From positions 1 through 63,155 of the forward strand of contig CAJTZE010000014.1 of assembly GCA_910584265.1 (NCBI GenBank): a stretch of DNA of 63,155 nucleotides, written 5' to 3'. The translations under genes and the position numbers were made by a program. Each line of letters starts with the position of its first letter. The stretch's first letter is position 1. Positions 1 through 7,696 of this stretch are shown here, piece by piece. This DNA is from an uncultured Dorea sp. (GTDB taxonomy: Bacteria > Bacillota > Clostridia > Lachnospirales > Lachnospiraceae). The notes under the pieces are model-generated. The model saw only the letters and a program-made list of their open reading frames with translations. It had not been told where the DNA came from and made no database searches.

Positions 1-111
1 ATTAGAATCTTCAGGGTCGTTGTCTATTGTTTAGTTATCAAGGTTCTTTGCTGTCGAAGTCGTTATCAGCGACAGCTATATTAGAATACCACCAGTGTTT
101 TTAAATGTCAA
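1..111 (-). promoter_or_regulatory. Candidate rRNA-operon promoter and leader reading out of the window
   Basis: Read on the minus strand, TTGACA (106-111) is followed after exactly 17 bp by TATTCT (83-88). The transcript would then run through a stretch with AACCTTGATAACTAAACAA at about 24-42 and further left to the window edge. From memory this resembles the leader just 5' of 16S rRNA in Bacillus-type rrn operons (a CTTTGAAAACTAAACAA-like box). The inference is that an rRNA operon starts just left of base 1. A tRNA or other stable-RNA operon is the alternative. The promoter elements are seen directly; the rRNA assignment is by resemblance only. Confidence 0.55.
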
Positions 112-410
112 CACCTTTTTTACATTTTTTTCAATTTTTTTTACAAAAGATTTATCCGCCAAAATATTATGGCCAAATCCATGCGTTTGGATATCGTTCT
201 TCTTTTCTGCTTCCTCCTCGGCTTTATGTCACTAGGTATCAGCTTTCCCGCTGTCCGAAGCGACAAGCATGCAGAGGAGGACAGCTTTCCCGATACCGCT
301 CAGAAGCATTGGCGGGAAAAAGACCTTGCAGTCTCTTACCGCCGGGCGGCACCGTAACCCATGCAAAGGGTACCGGCAAGGAACAGGCCGGAACAGGAAC
401 GGCTGCAAGT
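112..410. other. Intergenic region with no recognised gene
   Basis: The part next to the promoter (112-165) is T-rich and could act as an upstream element for the leftward promoter. The rest has only short overlapping open frames on both strands, without convincing ribosome sites or family motifs. A 10-bp direct repeat, AGCTTTCCCG, occurs at about 241 and 283. Nothing else is supported here. Confidence 0.5.
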
Positions 411-668
411 TCACAGAAAGCTTAAGCACAGCGCCGTCAGCTCCTCTGCCGCCTGTTCTTCATCTTCTCCTTCTATAATAAAATGAATCTCTGCCCCCTG
501 TCCTGCCTTTAACCCCATCAGCTCCATGACATTCTTTACATTCGCTTTTCTTTCCTTATACACCGCAGTAATCACGCTTGAAAACCTCCGTGCTCCTTTT
601 GCAAGCCGCAACGCCGACAATGCATGCAGCCCCTGAAATGATTGTACCCTGCATTCAAATGATTTCAT
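411..668 (-). CDS. Atypical HPr-family phosphocarrier protein
   Basis: An 85-residue protein, the normal HPr length, and last gene of the PTS operon that begins at 6385. The phosphorylatable His15 is kept in GLHA. The family's Arg17-Pro18 pair (HARP) is Leu17-Ser18 here, and the regulatory Ser46 (K-S-I-M-G) is Asn46 in KNVMELMGL. HPr normally passes phosphate from enzyme I to EIIA. In Firmicutes, Ser46 is the HPrK target for catabolite repression. This copy could pass phosphate but should not be seryl-phosphorylated, so it is probably a dedicated or divergent paralogue rather than the housekeeping ptsH. An AGAGGGAT ribosome site precedes the ATG. Family call is good; function is inferred. Confidence 0.8.
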   Translation of the reverse strand: MKSFECRVQSFQGLHALSALRLAKGARRFSSVITAVYKERKANVKNVMELMGLKAGQGAEIHFIIEGEDEEQAAEELTALCLSFL

Positions 669-679
669 CTGTTATCCCT

Positions 680-1243
680 CTATTCCACACATAATGCCTG
701 CAATCTCATTACCTCACCTGTAATTCTTCTGGCAAATCCAAAGGACTGCTTGAACGCAAAGCTCTTCATTCTTACTGCCCCTTCAAAAAAGGAGATTTCT
801 GCCGGCTTCCTTGCATCCTTAAAAGATAATGTCACTCTTAACGCCTTGACCGTTCCTTCTTCTTTCTGCAATATCTTCTTTTCCAGCTCCTCCAGACTGA
901 TTCTTGGCTCGCAGAGGATTTCGCAGGTTTTGATATCTTCTATATCATAAAAATCCGGTTCAGACACCTGTTGTTTTGTCATGCGGTTATTCAATACGCA
1001 GATTTTCCGATTTTTCTCATCCACAAGAAGATAGTTCCCTATTCTTCCCGTCACCTCAAAGCCTTCGGCAATCTCACGGGTCTCACTGCACAGAGCCTGA
1101 ATCTGGGCGTAGCTTTTATCTGTGATGGTCTCTGTGAACTGCCTGCTCGCTTTCTTATAGCACTGTTTACAGATACACCCGTCCGCATAGCGGAATTTAT
1201 TCATAAATCCAAGTTTCTCATGGCAAATATCACACGTCTGCAT
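680..1243 (-). CDS. DUF4428-type zinc-ribbon protein
   Basis: About 187 residues. The N-terminus has CDICHEKLGFMNKF followed by CxxC (CICKQC), a four-cysteine zinc ribbon like the DUF4428 family. The remainder carries no motif I recognise; it has a beta-rich, PH-like look. I chose the ATG at 1243 because an AGGAGG lies about 7 bases upstream; an earlier in-frame ATG at 1267 overlaps the kinase stop codon and lacks a better site. The gene follows the FGGY kinase and precedes the HPr-like gene by 11 bp, so it is co-transcribed with the PTS operon. Its role there is unknown. Confidence 0.7.
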   Translation of the reverse strand: MQTCDICHEKLGFMNKFRYADGCICKQCYKKASRQFTETITDKSYAQIQALCSETREIAEGFEVTGRIGNYLLVDEKNRKICVLNNRMTKQQVSEPDFYDIEDIKTCEILCEPRISLEELEKKILQKEEGTVKALRVTLSFKDARKPAEISFFEGAVRMKSFAFKQSFGFARRITGEVMRLQALCVE

Positions 1244-1259
1244 CCGTTTTCCTCCTGAC

Positions 1260-2738
1260 CTATTCATAAATCAGTTTCATTGCTTCATATATTTTCATGT
1301 ATCTCTGATACTTTTTTTCATATAATTGTACATGTCTTTTTCTTGGCAGATACTCCCTCCCGGAAATAACAGTCTTCTCAATCATCTCTTCCATTGATAT
1401 TCCAGAGCCGCCACCCGATGCCGCCGTCAGCGCGATTCCATAACCGGCGCCGCCCGATGCGCTTTTAAGCTGAATGATCTTTACATTTAATACATCAGCC
1501 AAAATCTGCATCCACACATCATTTTTTGAGCCTCCTCCGATCACCCGGAGTCCTTCTTGTATTCTGTCACGCAAATGCATTTCATCCGCAAGCTGCCGTA
1601 CTCCGAAGCAGATGCCCTCCATGACCGCCACTGTCATATCCTCTCTGGTACAGTCTGTGCCGATTCCAAAAAATCCTCCTCTCAAATGAGGATCTGCATA
1701 TATCGTCTTATCTCCAGTCAAATGGGGATAAAATAGTAACTGATTTTCTCCCAGTTTATTCACATCCGCATATCTGGTCTCTTCCTCAAAGCTGTCTGTT
1801 CTTAATATGGTATTTGTCCACCAGGAAAAGCTGTTTCCGCAGGATTGTACTACGCCCTGTATCAGAACATCAATTTCTTCCCCGTCAAAGGAAAATAGAA
1901 TATTTTTCCCTTTTGCGTCAAATTCTGTCTTTTCTCTCGGAACCATGAGAACGCCGGATGTTCCCAGGGATAACACCGGATATTTTTTCAGAAAACACCC
2001 TGTGGAAATTGCCGCCGCCGGATTATCGCCGGTTCCAACCGTAACGCTTACCCGCTCTTCTAATCCGAATTTTTTCACCCACTCTTCTTTTATGGTTCCT
2101 GCAATCTGCCCGCTTCCCTTTACCTCTGGATAGATTTCCTCCGGAAATCCGAGCATATCCCGGATTTCCGAAGACCATTTCCTGTTATTCAAATCAAAAA
2201 GCGAGGAGGTAGAGGCTTCACAATAATCCGTCTGGTACTTGCCGGTCAGACGGTATACGATATAGTCCGGCCCGATCAGGAATTTCTTCATCCTGTCAAA
2301 ATTTTCCGGCTCATTCTGCTGAAACCAGTATAAATTCATTGCCGGACTTCCTGTTGAAATGACATTTGCAAGATACGGAACCTCCGCAGTCTGACGGATT
2401 CTCTCCTTAATGTCAGCCAGCAGCCCGGATGTTCTGGTATCATTCCACATCAGCGCCGGCCGGATAGGACGTCCGGCTTCATCCAGCATGACAACCGTAT
2501 GCATCTGTCCTGTCACACCGATCGATACGATATCCTCCGCATCTACATACTCCAGAAGTTCTTCCAGCGCTTCACTGGCCGCCTTCATCCAGAACTCCGG
2601 ATCAATCTCCTTCCAGCCCGGCCGCGGTTCGGACACTGCATAGCCTCTGCTGCTGTCCTTCACTATACATCCGCTTTCGTCCATCAAAAGAACCTTCACC
2701 GAAGATGTTCCCATGTCAATTCCAACGTAATATCTCAT
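1260..2738 (-). CDS. FGGY-family carbohydrate kinase, xylulokinase-like
   Basis: 492 residues, typical for xylulokinase-type FGGY kinases. Visible: the N-terminal phosphate-binding loop GIDMGTSSVK (6-15), GVTGQMH (74-80), MWNDTRT (97-103), the catalytic Asp238 in GTGDNPAA, LGTSGV (258-263) and the C-terminal adenosine loop VIGGGSKNDVW. The family phosphorylates ketoses or polyols with ATP. The start overlaps the end of the dehydrogenase gene, whose last codons supply the TTTGGAGAA ribosome site, so translation is coupled. With a dehydrogenase and a class II aldolase alongside, a route from polyol to ketose to ketose phosphate to aldol cleavage is plausible. The exact sugar cannot be read from sequence, so no gene symbol is given. 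Confidence 0.88.
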   Translation of the reverse strand: MRYYVGIDMGTSSVKVLLMDESGCIVKDSSRGYAVSEPRPGWKEIDPEFWMKAASEALEELLEYVDAEDIVSIGVTGQMHTVVMLDEAGRPIRPALMWNDTRTSGLLADIKERIRQTAEVPYLANVISTGSPAMNLYWFQQNEPENFDRMKKFLIGPDYIVYRLTGKYQTDYCEASTSSLFDLNNRKWSSEIRDMLGFPEEIYPEVKGSGQIAGTIKEEWVKKFGLEERVSVTVGTGDNPAAAISTGCFLKKYPVLSLGTSGVLMVPREKTEFDAKGKNILFSFDGEEIDVLIQGVVQSCGNSFSWWTNTILRTDSFEEETRYADVNKLGENQLLFYPHLTGDKTIYADPHLRGGFFGIGTDCTREDMTVAVMEGICFGVRQLADEMHLRDRIQEGLRVIGGGSKNDVWMQILADVLNVKIIQLKSASGGAGYGIALTAASGGGSGISMEEMIEKTVISGREYLPRKRHVQLYEKKYQRYMKIYEAMKLIYE

Positions 2739-2740
2739 TG

Positions 2741-3790
2741 CTATTCTCCAAATTTTAAAATTACTTTATAGGTATCAGGCTGTGCCGCCGCCTTCATAGC
2801 CTCGCCGAAATCCTGATAATCGTAAACTGCTTCTGTTAATACGGCGGGATCTATAATGCCTTTTCCAATCATCTGTACTGCCTGATGAAAAGCCGCAATA
2901 GTAGGACTGACCGCACCTGTAATGGTAACCTGATAAGAGTGGACTGCACCAAGGTTCACCGGCACCGGCTCATTGGGATGGATGGAGCTGAACATCATAA
3001 CCGTACCTGTCGGCGCTGTCATATCGATTGCCTGCGCCGCAATCCTTGGATTGGCAGTCGTATTGAACACGAACTGCGCTCCTCTTCCTTCCGTCATGTC
3101 CTTCACAGCCTGCACTGCGTCCCCGGCCAGCGGATCTACGACATCATCACAGCCAAGGCTAAGCGCCTTATCCCGTCTTTCTTTCAGCGGCTCACTTAAA
3201 ACAACCCGTGCGCCCTTAAGCTTTGCCAGCATCACATGCAGAAGCCCCATGGTTCCTCCGCCGATGACCAGCACATCGTCTCCATATCGGATATCTGTCC
3301 GGTTGATACTGTTAACCACACATGCCAGCGGCTCGGTAAATGCCATTTTTTCAAATGCGGTATCCTCTGCATAGACATACAGATCATCTGCCTTCGCCGC
3401 TGCATACTCGGCAAACCCTCCATACCCGGATAAGCCCTCCGGATTATGGAATACAGTGCTTTTCTGATGTTCATCACAGATATTCTCGTCGCCGCGCTTA
3501 CAGTAATAGCAATCTCCGCAATTCTCGATAATATATTTGACAACTTTCTGTCCCTTTTTAAAAATACCCTTTTTCTTAACTTCCGAGCCAAGTTCTTCAA
3601 TCACACCACAGTATTCATGGCCGCCGATCCGGGGATAGCTGTAATTGCAGTCCCCGTTAAAATCACGGACATCGTTTGTGCAGATTCCGGAGGTCTTGAT
3701 CCGGATCAAAACCTCATCTTCCGCAATAGAAGGAGTGTCAATTTCTTTTATCGAAAAGTCCTTTGGCTGATTTAATACGATTGCTTTCAT
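2741..3790 (-). CDS. Zinc-dependent alcohol dehydrogenase, sorbitol/xylitol dehydrogenase type
   Basis: About 349 residues of medium-chain dehydrogenase/reductase. Seen: the catalytic Zn ligand Cys37 in SGICTND, GHE at 57-59, the structural-zinc cysteines at 91, 94, 97 and 105, and a Rossmann loop VIGGGTMGL. These enzymes oxidise polyols or secondary alcohols with NAD(P)+. The gene lies between the EIID gene and the FGGY kinase. The ATG at 3790 gives the usual MKAIVL start; an in-frame GTG at 3799 is possible, and neither has a strong ribosome site. Substrate unknown; the product probably feeds the kinase. Confidence 0.88.
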   Translation of the reverse strand: MKAIVLNQPKDFSIKEIDTPSIAEDEVLIRIKTSGICTNDVRDFNGDCNYSYPRIGGHEYCGVIEELGSEVKKKGIFKKGQKVVKYIIENCGDCYYCKRGDENICDEHQKSTVFHNPEGLSGYGGFAEYAAAKADDLYVYAEDTAFEKMAFTEPLACVVNSINRTDIRYGDDVLVIGGGTMGLLHVMLAKLKGARVVLSEPLKERRDKALSLGCDDVVDPLAGDAVQAVKDMTEGRGAQFVFNTTANPRIAAQAIDMTAPTGTVMMFSSIHPNEPVPVNLGAVHSYQVTITGAVSPTIAAFHQAVQMIGKGIIDPAVLTEAVYDYQDFGEAMKAAAQPDTYKVILKFGE

Positions 3791-3820
3791 ATTTCCCACA
3801 CTTTCTGTTTTATCTAACTT

Positions 3821-4660
3821 CTAATATGTCAAAATACCCGTCAGGCCGCCTACGATACCGATTACAATGATCAGGCCGATAATCTTGATTGCCGACCAGC
3901 GCTTTTTGCTCATCAGATAGAAAACAAGCATCGTCATTCCTAATGGAAGGATGTTCGGGCAGACCGCGTCCAGAAAGCTCTCCTGTACATTGTAGGTGGT
4001 TGTGGAGCTTACGATCTCAATACCGCAGAATGCATTTACATAGTTCACGATCAGACCGCCCATAACCATACAGCCCATGATGGACGCGCCCTTGATCAGC
4101 TTATTCAGGATTCCCTTCTCCAGGAAATCCATGATTGCTTCACTTCCGGCCCTATATCCAAACATAAAATTCCAGTAGCTTAATGCATATGCAGCAACAA
4201 CAATAACCACTGCATAGATAACTGCGCCCCATACATTCCCGCTGCCGCTTCTTGTAAGGTCAATGCAGACTGCAAGGAGGATCGGGATTACCACGCCCTG
4301 CCAGATGGTATCGCCCATGCCGGCCAAGGGTCCCATCAGGGAAGTCTTTAAGTTCGTAATAAACTCTGCAGGTATATTCTCGCCCATGGATTTCTGTTCC
4401 TCCAACGCGATCGCCATACCAAGAATACATGCGCCAAACTCAATATGTACGTTGAAGAACTCAATCTCGCGTCTCATAACTTCTTTTCGTTTTTCCGGGT
4501 CATCCTTATATAAGAAATTGATAATTGCAGAAAACATATGGGCAACTACCTGCCCCATCATTCTCTCATAGTTATAACATGTCTGCGGAAATGTCTCCCA
4601 GATCAGCCAAGCTTTGATTAAGGCGGCCTTCGGGATTATGCTCTTATTCTTCTCTTCCAT
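3821..4660 (-). CDS. PTS mannose-family transporter subunit EIID
   Basis: 279 residues with the family layout: a cytoplasmic N-terminal part containing the conserved Q-x-C-YNYERM-like stretch, the MGPLAGMGD motif near the middle, and C-terminal hydrophobic segments. EIID forms the membrane channel with EIIC for sugars of the mannose/fructose/sorbose/N-acetylgalactosamine group. It is 2 bp downstream of the EIIC gene. The substrate is unknown; the adjacent dehydrogenase and kinase suggest a polyol or rarer ketose rather than plain mannose. Confidence 0.93.
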   Translation of the reverse strand: MEEKNKSIIPKAALIKAWLIWETFPQTCYNYERMMGQVVAHMFSAIINFLYKDDPEKRKEVMRREIEFFNVHIEFGACILGMAIALEEQKSMGENIPAEFITNLKTSLMGPLAGMGDTIWQGVVIPILLAVCIDLTRSGSGNVWGAVIYAVVIVVAAYALSYWNFMFGYRAGSEAIMDFLEKGILNKLIKGASIMGCMVMGGLIVNYVNAFCGIEIVSSTTTYNVQESFLDAVCPNILPLGMTMLVFYLMSKKRWSAIKIIGLIIVIGIVGGLTGILTY

Positions 4661-4662
4661 AA

Positions 4663-5469
4663 TTAGTCGTCCTCCTCATCGTCTTCATCATCATAAGCCG
4701 CTCCGTTTACTGTTACTGCTTTTCCTTCCATCTGGCCTGTTATCTGTACATATACAACAGCTACAAGAAGGGCAATGATACCCAGTGTCAAAAGCGGAAG
4801 TCCTGAATATACTGCAAGCAGGAATCCTGCGAACAGGAACACCTTAGACTCGCCCTTGAAAATGTATTGAAGCGTAATTGCAATTCCCAGTGCAGGCATT
4901 AATCCGCCGATGATCTGGAAGATTGTAAGCACTTTACCGCTGAGCATATCAAGAATTCCCTGAATATATGCGGAACCGAAATATGCGGCCAGAGCACACG
5001 GAATGGCCGTCATACAGAAGCACATGATCTGCGGGAACAGCACGTTGGCTCTCCAAATCTTATTGTACTCGCCCTTTTCAATATAATTATCCGCAATGTG
5101 TACGAAAAATGAGTCAAATGTCATACGTCCCGCCCATACGATCGTACCAAGAATACCAATTGGTACTGCCAGCGCAAGCGCCGTCTCTGCATCCAGACCG
5201 CCGACGATCGCATATGCGGTTCCAAGCACTCCTGCAAGTCCCATATCCGCCGGCATACTTCCGCCTGCTGACATGAATCCCAGATATACCAGGTTAATTG
5301 TTCCTCCAATTACTGCTCCCTGTACCGGATCGCCTAAGATCAAACCGGTGATCATACCGCACACCAGCGGTCTCTGCAGAGACCAAAGGCCGACGAACGG
5401 TAAGTTTCCTACTGCCAGCCAGTAGACAACACCACAAAGTATTGCCTGAACAATGGTTATTTTATCCAT
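4663..5469 (-). CDS. PTS mannose/sorbose-family transporter subunit EIIC
   Basis: 268 residues and strongly hydrophobic, with about seven membrane spans. Shows the family's G-D-P-V-Q-G-A-I-GG segment and the repeated glycine-rich loop (SAGGSMPADMGLAG). The C-terminus ends in an unusually acidic tail (AYDDEDDEEDD) that should face the cytoplasm. It forms the permease with EIID. The ribosome site is GAGGGAAAG just before the ATG. Lies between the EIIB and EIID genes. Confidence 0.93.
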   Translation of the reverse strand: MDKITIVQAILCGVVYWLAVGNLPFVGLWSLQRPLVCGMITGLILGDPVQGAVIGGTINLVYLGFMSAGGSMPADMGLAGVLGTAYAIVGGLDAETALALAVPIGILGTIVWAGRMTFDSFFVHIADNYIEKGEYNKIWRANVLFPQIMCFCMTAIPCALAAYFGSAYIQGILDMLSGKVLTIFQIIGGLMPALGIAITLQYIFKGESKVFLFAGFLLAVYSGLPLLTLGIIALLVAVVYVQITGQMEGKAVTVNGAAYDDEDDEEDD

Positions 5470-5483
5470 TCTCTTTCCCTCCT

Positions 5484-5969
5484 CTATTTGTCAACGTACT
5501 CTGATGCTTCAATTACCTGCTGCTCCGGAACAAGCTGGTAATATACATGTGTCCCCTTGCTCATGAGATTCTTAATTGCCGTGATCTCATCCGGAGAACA
5601 TGCCACATTCTTAATGAATGGCGTTCTCTCACCGCGAAGTCCCATGCCGCCTAAGTTGATATCCTTAAGCTTCAATCCTAAGTCTGCCATCCTGTCATAA
5701 GTGATCGGTGTCTTCGTAAGTATCATGACTCTCTCTGCAGGATCCTTGGAATCCCTCTGAAGGATATCCGCACCCCGCTCCGTTGTGTAAACGTTGCATT
5801 TCACACCATTTGGCGCCAATGCCTTAATTACTCTCTTATTAAATTCGTCTGCCGCCACCTCGTCATCCACAATGATGATCCGGTTTACCTGCAGGCTCGG
5901 CGTCCATACAGAAACAACCTCTCCGTGGATCAGGCGGTCATCAACTCTGGCAAGTACAATGTTTTTCAT
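5484..5969 (-). CDS. PTS mannose/sorbose-family subunit EIIB
   Basis: 161 residues, full length for EIIB of the mannose family. The phospho-acceptor His15 lies in the signature DDRLIHGEV (usual family form DDRLIHGQV). It takes phosphate from EIIA and gives it to the incoming sugar at the EIIC/EIID channel. The start codon overlaps the EIIA stop codon (ATGA), so the two are translationally coupled. Confidence 0.94.
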   Translation of the reverse strand: MKNIVLARVDDRLIHGEVVSVWTPSLQVNRIIIVDDEVAADEFNKRVIKALAPNGVKCNVYTTERGADILQRDSKDPAERVMILTKTPITYDRMADLGLKLKDINLGGMGLRGERTPFIKNVACSPDEITAIKNLMSKGTHVYYQLVPEQQVIEASEYVDK

Positions 5970-6385
5970 TCCTCTTCATCCTCCTCATTTTCCTCAAACA
6001 ACTTATTCACATACATCACTGTTTCTGCCGCACTCTCCTCAGCCTTCCGGCACAGCTCTTCTACAGAATCCGTAGTACTGCGTTCCAGCAGAATTGTAAT
6101 TGCTAACGGGAGATTAATACCTGTAATATGATGGAACTTATAATCTCTCATTAGTGAAACAACTGCATTGAACGGACTTCCATGGAACAAGTCCGTCAGG
6201 AAAAGCACTTCTTCACCTTCCGGCGTTTTCTTTAACTCCTCCTCTAACTGTTCGGTTAAAGTCTGTACAGTCTGCTCCGGATAAAGTCCATATGCAACCA
6301 AATCTTCCTGCTCGCCGACCAGCATCTGTACGCTTTCCACTAATCCTTTTGAAAAACTTCCATGTGACACTGCGATCACCTTCAT
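5966..6385 (-). CDS. PTS mannose-family subunit EIIA
   Basis: 139 residues. His8 in VSHGSFSKG is the phosphorylation site of EIIA-Man proteins, and FLTDLFHGSPFN is the second family signature. The C-terminus is very acidic. It receives phosphate from HPr, possibly the atypical HPr encoded at the end of this operon. First gene of the operon; AAAGGAGG lies 8 bases before the ATG. A regulated promoter is proposed at 6427-6455. Confidence 0.93.
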   Translation of the reverse strand: MKVIAVSHGSFSKGLVESVQMLVGEQEDLVAYGLYPEQTVQTLTEQLEEELKKTPEGEEVLFLTDLFHGSPFNAVVSLMRDYKFHHITGINLPLAITILLERSTTDSVEELCRKAEESAAETVMYVNKLFEENEEDEEE

Positions 6386-6426
6386 TTCTCACTCCTCCTT
6401 TCGCTCGGCTCGTTTGTTGTAGCTAA

Positions 6427-6455
6427 AGTATAGCATTCCCTCATCTCTCTGCACA
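6427..6455 (-). promoter_or_regulatory. Putative promoter of the PTS operon
   Basis: On the minus strand an extended -10, TGCTATACT (TATACT at 6427-6432 on the + coordinates), lies about 40 bp upstream of the EIIA start codon. The -35 position (6450-6455, TGTGCA) is poor, as expected for an activator-dependent promoter. TTGCG-type half-sites (around 6462-6470 and 6496-6506) lie just upstream. Confidence 0.45.
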
Positions 6456-6539
6456 CAAATCTTTGCGCCATAAATCCTGCAATGATAATTTCGCGATTGC
6501 GCAAAGCTTACCGCAGAACGCCGCACCAACACCTTTGAG

Positions 6540-6576
6540 AAATTGCGTAAATAAAGCCCCTTCTTTTACGCAATTT
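6540..6576. promoter_or_regulatory. Perfect inverted repeat, candidate operator of the PRD regulator
   Basis: AAATTGCGTAAA at 6540-6551 is the exact reverse complement of TTTACGCAATTT at 6565-6576, with a 13-bp spacer. It lies in the 367-bp gap between the divergent EIIA operon and the aldolase gene. The same TTGCGTAAA half-site recurs upstream of the regulator gene (9704-9728), and a relative ATTGCGCAAAG occurs at 6496-6506. The shared motif suggests the binding site of the locus regulator. The rest of this gap holds only the two promoters. Confidence 0.6.
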
Positions 6577-6648
6577 ATTTTTGGCAATGTCAGCTTCTTT
6601 TCCGCATAGACCGTGCAAAAATCTGCGTTCCTTATTTTTTTACACCGC

Positions 6649-6654
6649 TATAAT
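6649..6654 (+). promoter_or_regulatory. -10 element of the aldolase promoter
   Basis: A perfect TATAAT about 100 bp upstream of the aldolase start. No good -35 is visible at 16-18 bp, which again fits dependence on an activator bound at the upstream inverted repeat. Confidence 0.45.
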
Positions 6655-6713
6655 AAAGATAAGCTTGGTACGTACAGGTGAACGACTCACAGTAAATTAT
6701 GTAATTCATAACG

Positions 6714-6752
6714 AAAGGAGGATGCAGCTTCCAATCTGGCTGCACATAGAAT
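6714..6752 (+). promoter_or_regulatory. Hairpin-interrupted ribosome binding site of the aldolase
   Basis: A strong AAAGGAGG (6714-6721) lies 31 bases before the aldolase ATG, too far for normal initiation. TGCAGC (6723-6728) and GCTGCA (6739-6744) form a perfect 6-bp stem with a 10-base loop. Folding this out leaves about 9 bases between the Shine-Dalgarno and the ATG at 6753. The same segment also holds an out-of-frame ATG (6722) opening a 17-codon frame that overlaps the aldolase start. Confidence 0.5.
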
Positions 6753-7586
6753 ATGAAAATAGTAAATGGATTTGATCTTATGAAATATGCGGAGGACCGC
6801 AAACTGATGCTTCCTGCATTCAACACGACAAATATGGAAATGACCTACGCAATCGCAAAGGGCCTGAATATGGCGGGGCTTCCGGGCTATATACAGATTT
6901 CCTCAAATAACCTGAGATTATCCAACCCAGAGGTGATTACCTATCTTACAAAGGATGCCTTAAAGGACAGCGATGTGCCGATCGGCCTGCATCTCGACCA
7001 CGGCAAATCCTATGAGGATGTAAAGGCATGCGTGAATGCAGGATTTACTTCTATTATGATCGATGCATCCCATCTTCCATTTGAAGAAAATATCAAAGAG
7101 GTTCAGAGAGCTGTTCAGTACTGCCATTTCTATGGAGTACCTGTAGAAGCAGAACTCGGCGCCCTTCAGGGAAAAGAAGAAGATATCGTAAACGAAGCAG
7201 ACTGCAAGACAGACCCGGATATGGTTCTGGATTTCGTACAGCAGACCGGGTGCGATCTGCTTGCTGTTTCCATCGGAAATGTCCACGGCCTTGACATTGA
7301 GCCGAAGGTAGACCTTCCTCTGCTGAAAACCATCTCAGAAGTTTCTCCTGTTCCGCTTGTAATGCACGGCGGCTCCGGAATTCCGTTTGACATCATCCAG
7401 AAGGCAAGGCAGTATCATTTGTTAAAGGTAAATTACGGCTCAGATCTCCGCAAGGAGTTCGTATCGACCTTCGGACGGGCATACGAAGCAAACCACAATA
7501 CGGCAAGCGTGATCGAATTAAGTATGGAAGCTGTCGAGAATGTCAGCAAGAAAGCCGCAGAGCTTGTAACCATTATAAATGCCTGA
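6753..7586 (+). CDS. Class II ketose-bisphosphate aldolase (fructose/tagatose-type)
   Basis: 277 residues. Seen: Asp82-His83 in LHLDHG (catalytic Asp and zinc ligand), Glu133 in EAELG, zinc ligand His178 in NVHG, zinc ligand His205 in MHGGSG, and a phosphate-binding loop after it. It cleaves ketose 1-phosphates or 1,6-bisphosphates to a triose phosphate and an aldehyde. It is divergent from the PTS operon and next to the regulator, so it is probably the last step of the same pathway. The start at 6753 gives the normal N-terminus running into PAFNTTNMEM; the ribosome site is unusual (see the preceding feature). Substrate not resolvable from sequence. Confidence 0.9.
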   Translation: MKIVNGFDLMKYAEDRKLMLPAFNTTNMEMTYAIAKGLNMAGLPGYIQISSNNLRLSNPEVITYLTKDALKDSDVPIGLHLDHGKSYEDVKACVNAGFTSIMIDASHLPFEENIKEVQRAVQYCHFYGVPVEAELGALQGKEEDIVNEADCKTDPDMVLDFVQQTGCDLLAVSIGNVHGLDIEPKVDLPLLKTISEVSPVPLVMHGGSGIPFDIIQKARQYHLLKVNYGSDLRKEFVSTFGRAYEANHNTASVIELSMEAVENVSKKAAELVTIINA

Positions 7587-7604
7587 TAATTCTGATCAGG
7601 CATT
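7578..7604 (+). terminator. Hairpin at the end of the aldolase gene
   Basis: AATGCCTGAT (7578-7587) pairs perfectly with ATCAGGCATT (7595-7604). The stop codon lies inside the stem. The tail is A/T-rich but not a clean U tract, so termination may be shared with the next hairpin. Confidence 0.55.
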
Positions 7605-7650
7605 ATAATATAAAAATACCTCTTTCCTTACTCAAAACGTATAAAGTATC

Positions 7651-7693
7651 AGAAAACACCTGCAGTCTCCATAATAGACTACAGGTGTTTTCT
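7651..7693. terminator. Bidirectional terminator between aldolase and regulator
   Basis: An 18-bp stem, AGAAAACACCTGCAGTCT (7651-7668) with AGACTACAGGTGTTTTCT (7676-7693), has one mismatch and a 7-base loop. It sits between two convergent genes; its T-rich flanks serve both directions. Confidence 0.75.
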
Positions 7694-7696
7694 GCT

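Noticed and set aside
169..357. Small secreted protein from an open frame with a hydrophobic start
   Set aside because: No ribosome site, overlapping frames in every phase, and it lies just upstream of the leftward rRNA-type promoter.
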